Shown here: positions 24,544 to 33,052 of the stretch, piece by piece
How positions within the stretch are numbered: the stretch's first letter is position 1
Layout: each line of letters starts with the position of its first letter
From: Candidatus Bathyarchaeota archaeon
GTDB lineage: Archaea; Thermoproteota; Bathyarchaeia; Bathyarchaeales; Bathyarchaeaceae
Direction: 5' to 3'
NCBI GenBank assembly: GCA_029882515.1
Contig: JAOUKN010000010.1
Span: 1-37,919 of the forward strand
Length of the DNA: 37,919 bases
Made by a program: the position numbers and the translations under genes
The notes under the pieces: model-generated
What the model was told of the DNA's origin: nothing
What the model saw: only the letters and a program-made list of their open reading frames with translations
The model's database searches: none

Positions 24544-24686
24544 AGATAGTCCTTCCAACTTCTCTAATCTTATAGGAAATCTGAAATAAAGATCAAAAAA
24601 GTCCTATGAAATAACTATGGTTGGTCTCGAACGCTCAAGGAGCATCTGAGCATGATGTTTTCTAGCCAGCCCATTCTCCAAGGTAT

Positions 24687-26045
24687 TTACGTCATGAATT
24701 CTTCTACGATTCGATATAGCACGCTAACACCAAAGACTAGATTCTTAATAGATATACGCTCATCAATTCCATGAACCAGTTTCCAAAACTCATCCAAGGG
24801 CATGTCAGTTTTCAATGGGTGGAAACCATAACAAACTGAGCCCACGTTTCGTAGAAATCTGGAATCAGTTCCACCAGTCACCATGTAAGGCACCACTGAA
24901 CAGTTTGGCTCAAACTCTTTCAAGGTCTTCTCAATTGTTTTGTATAAGGGTGTGTCCGAACGAGACTCTGACGGTGCGTCTGACTGAATGAATTCAAAAC
25001 TTAACTTGTTGAAATCAACATCCGCTAATACAGTTTTTATTTCATCAAGTAAATCATCTTTCGTTTGACCAGGCAAGATACGGCAGTCAAAGACTCCTTC
25101 GCTTTCCGAAGGTATGACGTTCTCTTTTATGCCTCCTTTGATCATGGTGGGTGCGATCGTCATTCTCAGCATTGCTCTAAGTAGCTCAGCAATAGTTTTT
25201 TCTTTCTTTGCCATTTCGTCCAAGATGTTATCGGCAATTGCTGGATTGTCTAATATAGTATTCAAAAGATTCCCCAGTGTAGTCGTTTCTTCTGCAACTC
25301 CTTTAAGGAACTGTCTTACGCTGTTCACAAGCATAATTTCCGACCTATAACTTCCTAACTTTCTTGCAACCTCTGCCATTCTCAAGACGGCATTATCTGC
25401 TATTCCAGGAATAGAACCGTGTCCAGGTGAGCCTTTCGCTTTTATTCTTAACCAATTGACTCCCTTCTCAGCTGTCTGAACCGTAAAGATATGTTTTCCG
25501 TCAATTGGAAAGGATTCTCCGCCGCCCTCGTTTATGACATAGTCCGCCCTAATTTTTTCGGGGTGATTTTTGATGAGCCATCCTACTCCAGCGTTTCCGC
25601 CCCTTTCCTCGTCAGCTGTAGCTGCAAAAATTATGTCGCCTTTTGGTTTCACTCCGTTTCTAACAAGAAGTTTCATGACAAGTGCTTCGATGGCGACGAA
25701 GGATTTCATATCAAGAGCTCCACGACCCCAAACAAATCCATCTTTTGTTGTTCCCGAAAACGGGTTGACACTCCATTCTTTTTCAACAGCGGGCACCACA
25801 TCAAGATGGGATAACAACGTTAAGTTCGGTTTTTCAATAGTTCCTTTTATGCGGGTAATTACGTTGCCTCTTGCTGAACTGGACTCTATAACTTCACATT
25901 TTAAGCCGTCCTTCGCTAAAGTCTCAGCCAAGAACTGTGCTGCAACTGTTTCATTTCCAGGCGGATTAGTCGTATTGATGCGGATCAGGTCACTGAGTAA
26001 ACTAGTGACTTCTTTTTCTACTTCATGAAGTAACTGCGCACACAT
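24687..26045 (-). CDS. M20-family metallopeptidase/deacylase (ArgE/DapE-like)
   Basis: A 452-residue di-zinc amidohydrolase of the ArgE/DapE/ACY1/CPG2 group. Motifs are LLSHLDVVPA (first zinc His), WGRGALDMKS (bridging Asp), ATADEERGGNAG (catalytic and zinc Glu pair), and TGGTDSRFLRNVGSVCYGFHP near the end (second-zinc His). A dimerisation domain lies between. It could act in arginine or lysine synthesis or as a peptidase; neighbours give no clue. The track ORF begins 103 codons upstream in non-family sequence overlapping a divergent gene. ATG 26045 (MCAQLLHEVEKEVTSLLSDLIRI) has GAGGT 7 bases before it. Confidence 0.9.
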   Translation of the reverse strand: MCAQLLHEVEKEVTSLLSDLIRINTTNPPGNETVAAQFLAETLAKDGLKCEVIESSSARGNVITRIKGTIEKPNLTLLSHLDVVPAVEKEWSVNPFSGTTKDGFVWGRGALDMKSFVAIEALVMKLLVRNGVKPKGDIIFAATADEERGGNAGVGWLIKNHPEKIRADYVINEGGGESFPIDGKHIFTVQTAEKGVNWLRIKAKGSPGHGSIPGIADNAVLRMAEVARKLGSYRSEIMLVNSVRQFLKGVAEETTTLGNLLNTILDNPAIADNILDEMAKKEKTIAELLRAMLRMTIAPTMIKGGIKENVIPSESEGVFDCRILPGQTKDDLLDEIKTVLADVDFNKLSFEFIQSDAPSESRSDTPLYKTIEKTLKEFEPNCSVVPYMVTGGTDSRFLRNVGSVCYGFHPLKTDMPLDEFWKLVHGIDERISIKNLVFGVSVLYRIVEEFMT

Positions 26046-26260
26046 ATTGTTAACCTCAGCTTCTGCATGAATTCCTATGACGACGCCTTTAAATCTTGAG
26101 TTCCGTATGCTATTCACTAACGTTTTTCGGGGTCCGCGCGCGCAATATGGCTCTCTCTTTGATCCTCCTAAAGGCTTTGGCTTTGAACGTTGAGAGCGAG
26201 GGTAAGGACTCGATCGATGAAGTAGAATAGGAATATGAGGTTGATTGTGAGGATGAAGAG

Positions 26261-26527
26261 TTGAGCGCTGATGAACGAATACTCGTGAACATACTGCGAG
26301 AACAAAAGAGTCTGGCAAGCAATGCGCTCGATGGCTTCTATTCTCAAAGAGCATGGCATCCTAAGAGCAGAAGGTCGTTCAGGAACTACATGCAAAATTT
26401 GTGCACTATGGGTTTGGTGAGAAATCTTGGGGAGAAAAGAGGACGGGTCTATGAAATAGTCAATGAAATCCTTAACCACAAGCACACTGGAAAGGCGAGG
26501 GTATCTGGAACTATGAAGGTTGTATAA
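26261..26527 (+). CDS. Small winged-helix DNA-binding protein
   Basis: An 88-residue protein starting at TTG with GAGG 7 bases upstream; an in-frame TAG further up rules out a longer form. ADERILVNILREQKSLASNALDGFYSQRAWHPKSRRSFRNYMQNLCTMGLVRNLGEKRGRVYEIVNEIL reads as a winged helix: three helices, then a GEKRGRVYEI wing. Similar modules end archaeal Orc/AAA ATPases, so it may be a stand-alone regulator or the detached C-terminal domain of such a protein. It overlaps only the spurious upstream part of the M20 ORF. Confidence 0.6.
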   Translation: MSADERILVNILREQKSLASNALDGFYSQRAWHPKSRRSFRNYMQNLCTMGLVRNLGEKRGRVYEIVNEILNHKHTGKARVSGTMKVV

Positions 26528-26573
26528 AACTAATGACGCAAGGCGCGTGCACGTGGTAAATTCCGACAGAAGT

Positions 26574-26861
26574 CTATGTCCTTTTTAAGGCGATTATCGC
26601 ACCTATTGTGAAGCATGCGAAGAGAGCTAGACCGCCTAGTTCAAGCAGCCTTGATACTGTTACGTGTAAGTAGATTCCTAGATGAATCAGCGTTGAACTA
26701 AGCATTTGGAAGGTAGCCGACAACGCTAGAAATGTCAAACTTAGGGTGAAGTAAAGTAGATGTCTGTTTCGTTTTCTGAAATAGTGCCACGCACTATAAA
26801 TCACGAGAATAAGACTGAAAAAGACGTAATTTAACTCAATCAACATTTTATTTATTAACAT
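26574..26861 (-). CDS. Small three-helix membrane protein, unknown function
   Basis: About 95 residues with three hydrophobic spans: NYVFFSLILVIYSAW, LLYFTLSLTFLALSATFQML and LLELGGLALFACFTIGAIIAL, joined by a basic loop (HYFRKRNRHL). No family recognised. Three in-frame ATGs exist (26876, 26861, 26846). The TATA-like run at 26890-26900 is too close to the first for transcription to include it, so 26861 or 26846 is likelier. It is divergent from an exported small protein over a shared promoter. Confidence 0.6.
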   Translation of the reverse strand: MLINKMLIELNYVFFSLILVIYSAWHYFRKRNRHLLYFTLSLTFLALSATFQMLSSTLIHLGIYLHVTVSRLLELGGLALFACFTIGAIIALKRT

Positions 26862-26889
26862 TTTGATTATTAACATTGTTCCATCAGGC

Positions 26890-26900
26890 TTTTATATTTT
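26890..26900. promoter_or_regulatory. Shared TATA element of two divergent small membrane/exported genes
   Basis: TTTTATATTTT reads as AAAATATAAAA on the other strand, with gene starts about 30-40 bases away on each side. Confidence 0.4.
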
Positions 26901-26930
26901 TATTTGCATATTCATACTTCAGGTCAAACC

Positions 26931-27278
26931 TTGGTTGTGAATATAGAAAGAGTAATAGTGACGCTTGTAATAGCCTCTTTTGCTTTTACTTCAATAAACA
27001 TACTTTTTGTGCATGGGGGTTCATTGACCATGGAGGAAGCTATTGAAATTAGCAGAAATTCAAGGTTTGTACAAAGTCTATTGGAGGACTCTGACAGGTA
27101 CACATTAGAAGTGCATTACCTGAATCAAACCCAGGTTAATGGAGACCACGGCGTGTGGGATATAGTGGGGTACATCCATCCCAAAGGTGCCTCAAGCTCT
27201 GCTGCAGATGTTATAAGCCACCGAGTTGATGAAGAAACAGGTGAGATTTTGCGCGAAGGATACCTAGTCGCCAGGTGA
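26931..27278 (+). CDS. Small membrane-anchored extracellular protein, PepSY-like
   Basis: About 115 residues: an N-terminal hydrophobic anchor (ERVIVTLVIASFAFTSINILFVHGG), then an outside domain beginning MEEAIEISRNSRFVQSLLEDSDRYTLEVHYL and ending DEETGEILREGYLVAR. The EAIEI...FV...V-E-TGEILR pattern resembles PepSY domains, but the match is by eye only. TTG 26931 has AGGT 6 bases upstream; GTG 26937 and the track's TTG 26904 are alternatives. A second tiny secreted ORF follows with its binding site on this gene's stop codon. Confidence 0.55.
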   Translation: MVVNIERVIVTLVIASFAFTSINILFVHGGSLTMEEAIEISRNSRFVQSLLEDSDRYTLEVHYLNQTQVNGDHGVWDIVGYIHPKGASSSAADVISHRVDEETGEILREGYLVAR

Positions 27279-27284
27279 TCTAGA

Positions 27285-27434
27285 ATGAAAATTCGGTTAG
27301 CCTTATTGTTGTGCTTTGTATCCCTACTGTTTGTAAACGCGTCAGTGTACAGTGCTTCAAGTGAAGAAATACCAAAGGCGCGCGCGCGAAACTACTCTAA
27401 GCTTGCGCATTCTGCGACATACATTCTATACTAA
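27285..27434 (+). CDS. 49-residue secreted peptide or truncated exported protein
   Basis: Not in the ORF track. AGGTGAT, overlapping the previous gene's stop, precedes ATG 27285. MKIRLALLLCFVSLLFVNASVYSASS is a good signal peptide with likely cleavage after SVYSA. Only about 25 residues follow (EEIPKARARNYSKLAHSATYILY). A GCGCGCGCGCG run falls in the short mature part, in strong contrast with the A/T-rich surroundings. It may be a true small secreted peptide or the head of a broken gene. Confidence 0.45.
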   Translation: MKIRLALLLCFVSLLFVNASVYSASSEEIPKARARNYSKLAHSATYILY

Positions 27435-27547
27435 AACTCTCACTTGTGAATAACAGTTTCACCTAACTCTCCCTCCACTCTATCAAATGTCGTTGCTCCA
27501 AGACTTTTAAAAACACATCAAACGCCAATTTTAAATGGGAAATCGTC

Positions 27548-28068
27548 ATGCTTTCCACCAACGGAAAATTCCTCATCTACACCCCCAATCTCAGTAACAG
27601 AAAGAGACTACAAGTAATAGGCTCAGCTGTATCTAAAATCGCTGAAACTCTGAGACTAGAAATTGAAATTGCAAAAAAGAACAAACTCCTCTCTACGTAT
27701 GTGTATTACCGGGGCTACCATGACGAAGAAGAAATTCCTATATACTGTGACTGGGGCAAAAACTGGAACGAAAAAGAAATCTATGATACCATCAAAAGTA
27801 TTATGTTTGCTCTCTCCTTCCACCCGAAGCATACGACCCTACTGACAATAAGAAAGCAAATCGCTTAACGAAAAAGCCTAAAGTTGAAGACAGTCTTGAA
27901 AAATGGGTTTTCAATTGTTATCAATTCGAAGTGACCAAAGAGAACCTTAAGTGGTGTATATTCATGAATCAGGCAGCTAAAACTAAAGATCCTAGATGTG
28001 TAGTTGATGAAAAAACCAAAAAGATCCGTTATCACCAAGACAGAAGAACTACTAAGGTGCCTTCTTAA
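27548..28068 (+). pseudogene. Hypothetical gene with a probable frameshift near 27790-27830
   Basis: The first frame gives 106 residues (MLSTNGKFLIYTPNLSNRKRLQ...) to TAA 27866. A second frame is open from about 27788 to TAA 28066-28068 without any early start codon, yet reads like protein: EAYDPTDNKKANRLTKKPKVEDSLEKWVFN...KIRYHQDRRTTKVPS. Joining the frames after SFHP at about 27825 (one base missing) restores a protein of about 173 residues. No family recognised. The cause may be an assembly error, decay or programmed shifting. Its last 17 bases overlap the convergent arcadin-like gene. A TATA-like CTTTTAAAAA lies at 27504-27513. Confidence 0.55.
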
Positions 28069-28378
28069 ACGTTATAGCGTTCCCAGATAGCTCCAACTCG
28101 TAGGTTTGATTAACATCAAAATCAATCCCAAGACTTTCATATTCCCCCTCAGTCAGGAACAAAACCATTTTAGGAAAAGACAATTGACCTCGTTTAGGCA
28201 TCATAGGCAACTGTTGCTGCAAGACCTGAACCATGTCCTGAACCATCTTAGCCTCCTCCGAGGAAGGTTGAATCACGAACTTTGGCACAATACGTTCTTC
28301 AACTAACTCAATCCGCTTCCCCAAATTCCCATCAGGATCACGTATAGACTCAATTCTTTGAACCCTAACCCGTACCAT
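28052..28378 (-). CDS. Small conserved protein, arcadin-1-like (tentative)
   Basis: A 108-residue soluble protein beginning MVRVRVQRIESIRDPDGNLGKRIELVEERIVPKF, with a helical EEAKMVQDMVQVLQQQLP middle and PKMVLFLTEGEYESLGIDFDVNQTYELELSGNAITFKKA at the end. By memory this pattern resembles arcadin-1, a small protein encoded with crenactin in some TACK archaea; I cannot verify it, and no crenactin gene is in the window. It lies 60 bases downstream of the guaA-type gene on the same strand. Confidence 0.5.
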   Translation of the reverse strand: MVRVRVQRIESIRDPDGNLGKRIELVEERIVPKFVIQPSSEEAKMVQDMVQVLQQQLPMMPKRGQLSFPKMVLFLTEGEYESLGIDFDVNQTYELELSGNAITFKKAP

Positions 28379-28438
28379 TATCTTGTCACCATGACAAAAT
28401 ATACTACAAATACATCGGTTTATACATTTCCTAAATTA

Positions 28439-29638
28439 TCATTCAAATTCAATGGTGGCCGGAGGTTTAGGGGTAACATCATAATAAACACTAGAAACCG
28501 TCGGACATGAATCAAAAATTCTGTCTGCAATTTTTTCTAAACTTGTCCACGAAACTTCAGCGACGGAGGCGGTCAAGAAGTCAACTGTTTCAACTGCCCT
28601 GACTACAATACTGTAGGTTTGTCGCTTCCCAGTCTCATTAATCGCATACAAGACTCGAGCAAACGAAGGATTTTCCTCAACAATCTTATCTTGAAGACGG
28701 ACAAGATTTTCAATAGGAGTTTTCAGGATGTGCCCATTTTCGTCTTCAGCTTTTATTGCAAGAACATCTCCATAAAGTCGCTGGCCCTTCTTTACTCCAG
28801 TTGCTTTATCTTGAAAAACCTTAACGAAAACGTAATCCGACAAAACATTAAAGATGTCACCAATCGTTTTTGAAAGACTCTCAAGTTTAGAATATCGAGG
28901 TCTTTCTGCGTTTTCAATGATTACAGCAAAGAATTGACTCGGTGGATTTTTGGCCAATTCCTCTTCTGCTATGGCTGTAGCTTTTTTCAACATCTCTAAC
29001 TTGTCAGCCTTAATTTCTCCAACAGTCCGTACTGAAAGTCCAGGTCCTGGAAAGGGCTGGCGTTCAGATATTTCTGAAGGAACACCTAAGTATCTAGCTA
29101 CCTTTCTAACCTGCCCCTTATAAATAGACGCTAGGGGTTCAATGACTTGAAACCCAAAACGTTCAATTGGATTAATCCCCATCTGCGCCAAAACATTATG
29201 TTGAGTCTTTACGCCCCTTGTGGTTTCAACGATATCTGCGGCTATGGTTCCTTGCACCAAAAATTGGCAACCTTCTTCTTCTGCGGTCTCTCTCAAGGTG
29301 TTGTAGAAGGTTTCGCGGAACGCCTTCCTTTTCGCCTCTGCATCCTTATGCCCTTCTAAGGCTTCCAGGAATCGTTCTTGAACGTTCAGTGTCTTTATTG
29401 GTAACTGTAATGGCGGCCGAGAAATCAGCCTAGCAATTCTTTCAGGTTCCCCTTCTCTCATAAAAGCGTCATCCAACATTACACATAGAAGATTTTCTCC
29501 AATAGCACGGTGAGTCAATGCCGCACATGTAACACTATCAACCCCTCCTGAAACTGCCACAAGGGCACGATGATCACCAAGCATTTTTCCAATTTCTTTA
29601 GTTTGTTTCTCCACAAATTTTTGTGGAACAAATTTCAT
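28439..29638 (-). CDS. guaAB: GMP synthase subunit B (ATP pyrophosphatase and dimerisation domains)
   Basis: A 399-residue synthetase half of GMP synthase, converting XMP to GMP with ATP and ammonia from a separate glutaminase subunit not present here. The PP-loop SGGVDS (about residues 30-35) adenylates XMP. GFQVIEPLASIYKGQVRKVARYLGVP and ERQPFPGPGLSVRTVGEI are family signatures, and it ends with KPPATIEFE. It is about 90 residues longer than euryarchaeal B subunits because of added sequence between RTVGE and VVRAVETVDFLTA (about residues 210-335); longer forms are known in Crenarchaeota. It overlaps the EVE-domain gene upstream by ATGA. Confidence 0.93.
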   Translation of the reverse strand: MKFVPQKFVEKQTKEIGKMLGDHRALVAVSGGVDSVTCAALTHRAIGENLLCVMLDDAFMREGEPERIARLISRPPLQLPIKTLNVQERFLEALEGHKDAEAKRKAFRETFYNTLRETAEEEGCQFLVQGTIAADIVETTRGVKTQHNVLAQMGINPIERFGFQVIEPLASIYKGQVRKVARYLGVPSEISERQPFPGPGLSVRTVGEIKADKLEMLKKATAIAEEELAKNPPSQFFAVIIENAERPRYSKLESLSKTIGDIFNVLSDYVFVKVFQDKATGVKKGQRLYGDVLAIKAEDENGHILKTPIENLVRLQDKIVEENPSFARVLYAINETGKRQTYSIVVRAVETVDFLTASVAEVSWTSLEKIADRIFDSCPTVSSVYYDVTPKPPATIEFE

Positions 29639-30087
29639 GCAAAAAACACCTTCAGCAACTTTTGGGTCGTTTCTTTGTTAATATACCTGCCACTTCTGGG
29701 CATTCTATTGATCCCTGTAACTCGAGAAATGTCATTCATTGAAATAGAGGTGTCTGATACATGAAGATTTTTGAACCTAATGAATGTTATGCTTGTTCGT
29801 CCCTGCAAAAAAGCCAGGTATTCTTTAAAAGACTTTATGCAAGTTTCTTGGCCGTAATCCTTCCAAAGGTTTCCAGCACTTCCAACAACGCGTTCCACAA
29901 ACTCGCCGGAGCCTCTAATCTCCTTAAACGGGTACGTTACGTAAAAAAGAATTAACTCCGTTTTTTTGGGGCCCACAGTTCCTTTACGAACAAACGCATG
30001 GGATGCTTTTCTACTTCTTTTTTGATTGCATAGCCGATTCCACCATTTTTCATTAGATAACAAAATGTACGCATAACGTTCCGACAT
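29635..30087 (-). CDS. EVE/PUA-like domain protein
   Basis: A 150-residue protein with the layout of EVE domains, which bind modified bases in RNA or DNA: YAYILLSNEKWWNRLCNQK at the start, a KKTELILFYVTYPFKEIRGSGEFVE core, and an aromatic-rich remainder. Its stop overlaps the guaA-type start (ATGA), so the pair is co-translated. The link may be guanine-nucleotide related or just shared expression. A TATA-like TTTTTATAAGG on this strand lies near 30133-30145. Catalytic residues are not expected. Confidence 0.65.
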   Translation of the reverse strand: MSERYAYILLSNEKWWNRLCNQKRSRKASHAFVRKGTVGPKKTELILFYVTYPFKEIRGSGEFVERVVGSAGNLWKDYGQETCIKSFKEYLAFLQGRTSITFIRFKNLHVSDTSISMNDISRVTGINRMPRSGRYINKETTQKLLKVFFA

Positions 30088-30443
30088 CCTAACACCAAAT
30101 CGCTAATCAATAATTTCACATACTGCTGTTATCCTTATAAAAACCACCCTTCAAGAACTAATTAATTGGAATGGGCGCCGCTTTTGATTCCTCTTCACTT
30201 TTGAAATTTTAGTCTGCTCAACCGCGACGTGTAGATACACATAGTGTGTTCTGTGAGCGCAAATTTAACATGGATATGTTAGTCGTGTTTGACTGAAGAA
30301 TGTGGGGAGAACTGAGAAAAAGTGAAAAACGTAGAAAATTGTTTCTTCAACAAAACACTGAGGTGTTAGAATTCCTCAAATTTATTAAGGATCTAACTAG
30401 AATATTAGCCATTTAACATGCTGAATATTGAGGTGAAAAGCTG
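30088..30443. other. 356-base gap between divergent EVE and CopG-type genes
   Basis: It contains promoters for both sides, including AAATTTATTAA at 30378-30388 about 60 bases before the CopG start. A 38-codon basic ORF (MWGELRKSEKRRKLFLQQ..., 30300-30416) has no binding site; its ATG is about 35 bases after AAATTTA, which could allow leaderless expression. I do not call it a gene. Confidence 0.4.
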
Positions 30444-30593
30444 ATGAAACTTGTAACAGTTCTCCTTCCCGAAGCATATTTAGAAGGGCTTGACGAACTT
30501 GTACGAGCAGGAATGTACCCAAGCCGAAGCGCTGCAATTCGAGCATCAGTTAGAGATCTACTAAAAAGAGAACTATGGATTAGACGAGAATAG
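30444..30593 (+). CDS. CopG-type ribbon-helix-helix protein
   Basis: A 49-residue ORF missed by the track, preceded by AGGTGA 7 bases before ATG. MKLVTVLLPEAYLEGLDELVRAGMYPSRSAAIRASVRDLLKREL is a full ribbon-helix-helix unit: a beta strand (KLVTVLLP), helix 1 (EAYLEGLDELVRAG), the turn YPSRS, then helix 2. Such dimers bind DNA through the paired strands. Similar short proteins are common near cell-division or metabolic genes in archaea. The neighbour pyrF is convergent, so the target is unknown. No toxin gene is adjacent. Confidence 0.8.
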   Translation: MKLVTVLLPEAYLEGLDELVRAGMYPSRSAAIRASVRDLLKRELWIRRE

Positions 30594-30613
30594 AGAACTC
30601 CAATTCTGAGAAA

Positions 30614-31381
30614 CTATTTGTCAGCACATCGTTGAATAATATCTCTAAGCAATTTCGCAGTACGTGCAGGTTCTTCAGCAAGTGTTATTGCCCTTCCCAC
30701 GATTAGATAACGCGTTCCAGCCATTATAGCAGCCTCAATATTTCCTCCTTGCGCCCCAACACCAGGCGAATAAATAGGAACGTGCTCTTTTAGAACAGCG
30801 TAAACTTCCTCAATTTTCCCAGGGAAAGTAGCCCCCACCACTGCACCATCAGCATTCCAAGATAGGGCTTTTTCGGCGAAGACAAGGTATTGAGAAGTTA
30901 ACTCTCCAGTTTTTGGATTCATGATTTCTTGTCCGTATCCTTCCAAAGCACCTTTATGACTCATGTAGACTAGTAGAATGACCCCTCTGCGCTTTCTCTT
31001 AGCAAGTTCAAAAACAGGTTGAAGCCCTTCATTCCAACCTACAAAAGGATTGGCAATCACACTATCGAATCCAACATTGTAATAGAATTCGGCGATCACA
31101 CGATTGGTGTTTCCTATGTCATTGATTTTGCAATCCATAATTGTGGGCAATCCTAAATCGTGAGCGAGATTCACTATTCTTTTGATTCCAGTAGACAATC
31201 CAAGAGGTAAAACCAAATGACGATTTATCTTTACAGCACAAATGTAAGGATGAACTTCTTCCAATAAGTTGATGCTTCTAGATAAAAGTTGATGAGGTTC
31301 AGATGGTGGGAGGTCCAAAGCCAAAATTAGGTTGGAGAATTTTTCCTTCGCAGCGTGATCTATTTTAGCTCGAAACGACAA
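30614..31381 (-). CDS. pyrF: Orotidine 5'-phosphate decarboxylase
   Basis: A 255-residue TIM barrel catalysing the last step of UMP synthesis. The catalytic charged network is visible in IMDCKINDIGNTNR (D-x-K-x-x-D). LALDLPP at the N-terminus, the phosphate-binding YSPGVGAQGG loop and TRYLIVGRAITLAEEPARTA at the C-terminus complete the active site. The start is TTG with no other plausible codon before LILALDLP. Length and loops fit the larger archaeal/bacterial group rather than the 220-residue methanogen type. It stands alone between CopG and the surface protein gene. Confidence 0.93.
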   Translation of the reverse strand: MSFRAKIDHAAKEKFSNLILALDLPPSEPHQLLSRSINLLEEVHPYICAVKINRHLVLPLGLSTGIKRIVNLAHDLGLPTIMDCKINDIGNTNRVIAEFYYNVGFDSVIANPFVGWNEGLQPVFELAKRKRRGVILLVYMSHKGALEGYGQEIMNPKTGELTSQYLVFAEKALSWNADGAVVGATFPGKIEEVYAVLKEHVPIYSPGVGAQGGNIEAAIMAGTRYLIVGRAITLAEEPARTAKLLRDIIQRCADK

Positions 31382-31462
31382 ATTAACACCGTTCCGAACT
31401 AATAAAGAATAAGAGTAATATTCCTTTTCCTAAATTTTCAGACTTTCTTTCATTTTAGTGTT

Positions 31463-32755
31463 CTATGATAGAACATCCATATGTAATAGAACAGAAGAAT
31501 TTTCGGAAGAGGTATTCTTTCTTCTGGATAAAAGAAGCGCAATAAGAGCCATTGCGATAGCTACCGCAGCTACTAAAGCCATAATAATGAGCCCTCTTGG
31601 AGCCGCATAAACTGGCCTTGCCCCAATGACAACTGAGCCATCGATGTAAGTGTTGTCATCAATGTCGATCTCTCCAGGCAAAACATTCGTAGAAGCTTTC
31701 ATTGTATAAGTGCCGTCAGGAAGGCCAAATGTGTTCCAAGTAAAAACCAAGTTTCTTTGAGTATTTGGGGATAGAGACACAACGGATGATGTTCCAATTA
31801 GAATTGAGTCGTAGTAAGCACTGACTTCGAAGGTTTCTGTGGCGCTTCCTTCATTTTTGACAACAACTGATACATTGACTATTTCACCAGCAACAATGCT
31901 TGTGGCCGAAGGAAAAACGCTAACTATAGCCACATCACGCGCTGTTATCGAAAAGATTGTTGAGACTTCAGGGCAATACGGTACGCCTCCGATATCTAAA
32001 GGAGCAGTATATGCGGAAGCGTTTACCATAGCATCGCCAACGGTTATCCAGCCAGGAATCTTCAATTTACAGAAAATGTAGACGTAGACCTCACCAGGTT
32101 TTATTTCAAAACTGTCTATCTTAATGTTGCCAAACGGTACGTTTATTTTATCGTACGCTGCAATTGCCAGCGTTGCCATTTTAGAGAGCATGGCGATATT
32201 CCTTAAAACAAGTTCTACTCCGACACAATTTCCTTTTCCAAATACAGTTTGAGGTTGAAAATCTTCGTCTATTGTAGCTATCGAAAGAATTTCAACAATC
32301 CAACCTACTCTGAACGCCAACGTGTCCTCAACTTGCACCTCAGCGATATCTGCACGTGCATAGGCTTTCCAGGTTCCGAAGATGATGGTTTCCGGGTTTT
32401 CTATTAGCCAGGGTATCCGGAAGTCAAGTGTTGCGATACCACTTGAATTTGTTATGGCAGTCCTACTGAACGTAATGTTACTTAAGGGATTCATAGGTCC
32501 CAAGATTTCGAAGGCAACAAGGTTATTTGCAACCGGAGCATCGCGATAAGTCACGTAAGCATAAAGGACAACTTCTTCATGGGGAGCAAAGGCGTCACTG
32601 GATTGGTTCAGTCCTTTTCCATTATAGGGTGCTTTCTGAGTAAAAAGGTCAATTATCCTATATTCAAAAGCATATGTGACTCGCAGCTGAGAAACTAAGA
32701 TAAATGAGCATATCGAAGATAGTAACAAGAGGGCTAGAACATTTTTTCTATTCAA
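31463..32755 (-). CDS. Secreted cell-surface protein with CARDB domain and C-terminal anchor
   Basis: A 430-residue protein with an N-terminal signal peptide (VLALLLLSSICSFILVSQLRVTYA), beta-rich domains outside the cell and a C-terminal membrane helix (GLIIMALVAAVAIAMALIALLLSRRK). Residues about 45-150 form an Ig-like domain (VVLYAYVTYRDAPVANNLVAFEILGP). Residues about 285-375 are a CARDB repeat (VAIVSVFPSATSIVAGEIVNVSVVVKNEGSATETFEVSAYYD...FTWNTFGLPDGTYTMKA). It is probably S-layer-associated. TTG 32755 is used, with AGGT about 9 bases upstream. Confidence 0.8.
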   Translation of the reverse strand: MNRKNVLALLLLSSICSFILVSQLRVTYAFEYRIIDLFTQKAPYNGKGLNQSSDAFAPHEEVVLYAYVTYRDAPVANNLVAFEILGPMNPLSNITFSRTAITNSSGIATLDFRIPWLIENPETIIFGTWKAYARADIAEVQVEDTLAFRVGWIVEILSIATIDEDFQPQTVFGKGNCVGVELVLRNIAMLSKMATLAIAAYDKINVPFGNIKIDSFEIKPGEVYVYIFCKLKIPGWITVGDAMVNASAYTAPLDIGGVPYCPEVSTIFSITARDVAIVSVFPSATSIVAGEIVNVSVVVKNEGSATETFEVSAYYDSILIGTSSVVSLSPNTQRNLVFTWNTFGLPDGTYTMKASTNVLPGEIDIDDNTYIDGSVVIGARPVYAAPRGLIIMALVAAVAIAMALIALLLSRRKNTSSENSSVLLHMDVLS

Positions 32756-33052
32756 TCTTCTTCAACCTGCATATCAAAACTTACAAACGTACCTCCTCTA
32801 TTCGCTCATGTCATTACTACCGCCATTCTCACGAGTCATCTTAAACGTTCTGTAATTATTTTCTATACTTTTCTTCTAAAAAACAAATTTAAAACGCATA
32901 TTCCCACATAAGAAATATACCGTAGATGAATGGTAAAAAAACGTTTTCTGATGGTTAAAAATGTGCTTTTGAAACGATTTAATTTGAGAATTTATTGAAA
33001 ATTATCCTCCAAAAATTTATACAATGTTAAAGAGCTTCTACACGAAATAAAG
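32756..33052. other. 297-base A/T-rich intergenic region
   Basis: It lies between the surface protein's 5' end and the end of the glycosylase gene. A TTTAAATTT run near 32885-32893 could be the surface gene's TATA box. I see no ORF with a binding site and no RNA gene. Confidence 0.4.

Noticed and set aside
24687-26354. Full 555-residue form of the M20 ORF with a 103-residue N-terminal extension
   Set aside because: The extension is unlike any M20 N-terminus, overlaps a divergent wHTH gene with its own binding site, and a good start (ATG 26045 with GAGGT) sits at the family start.
30222-30260. Short palindrome ACACATAGTGTGT
   Set aside because: Only a 4-bp stem, not positioned at a clear promoter.
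30300-30416. 38-codon basic ORF before the CopG-type gene
   Set aside because: No binding site and no recognisable fold; kept only as a note within the intergenic entry.
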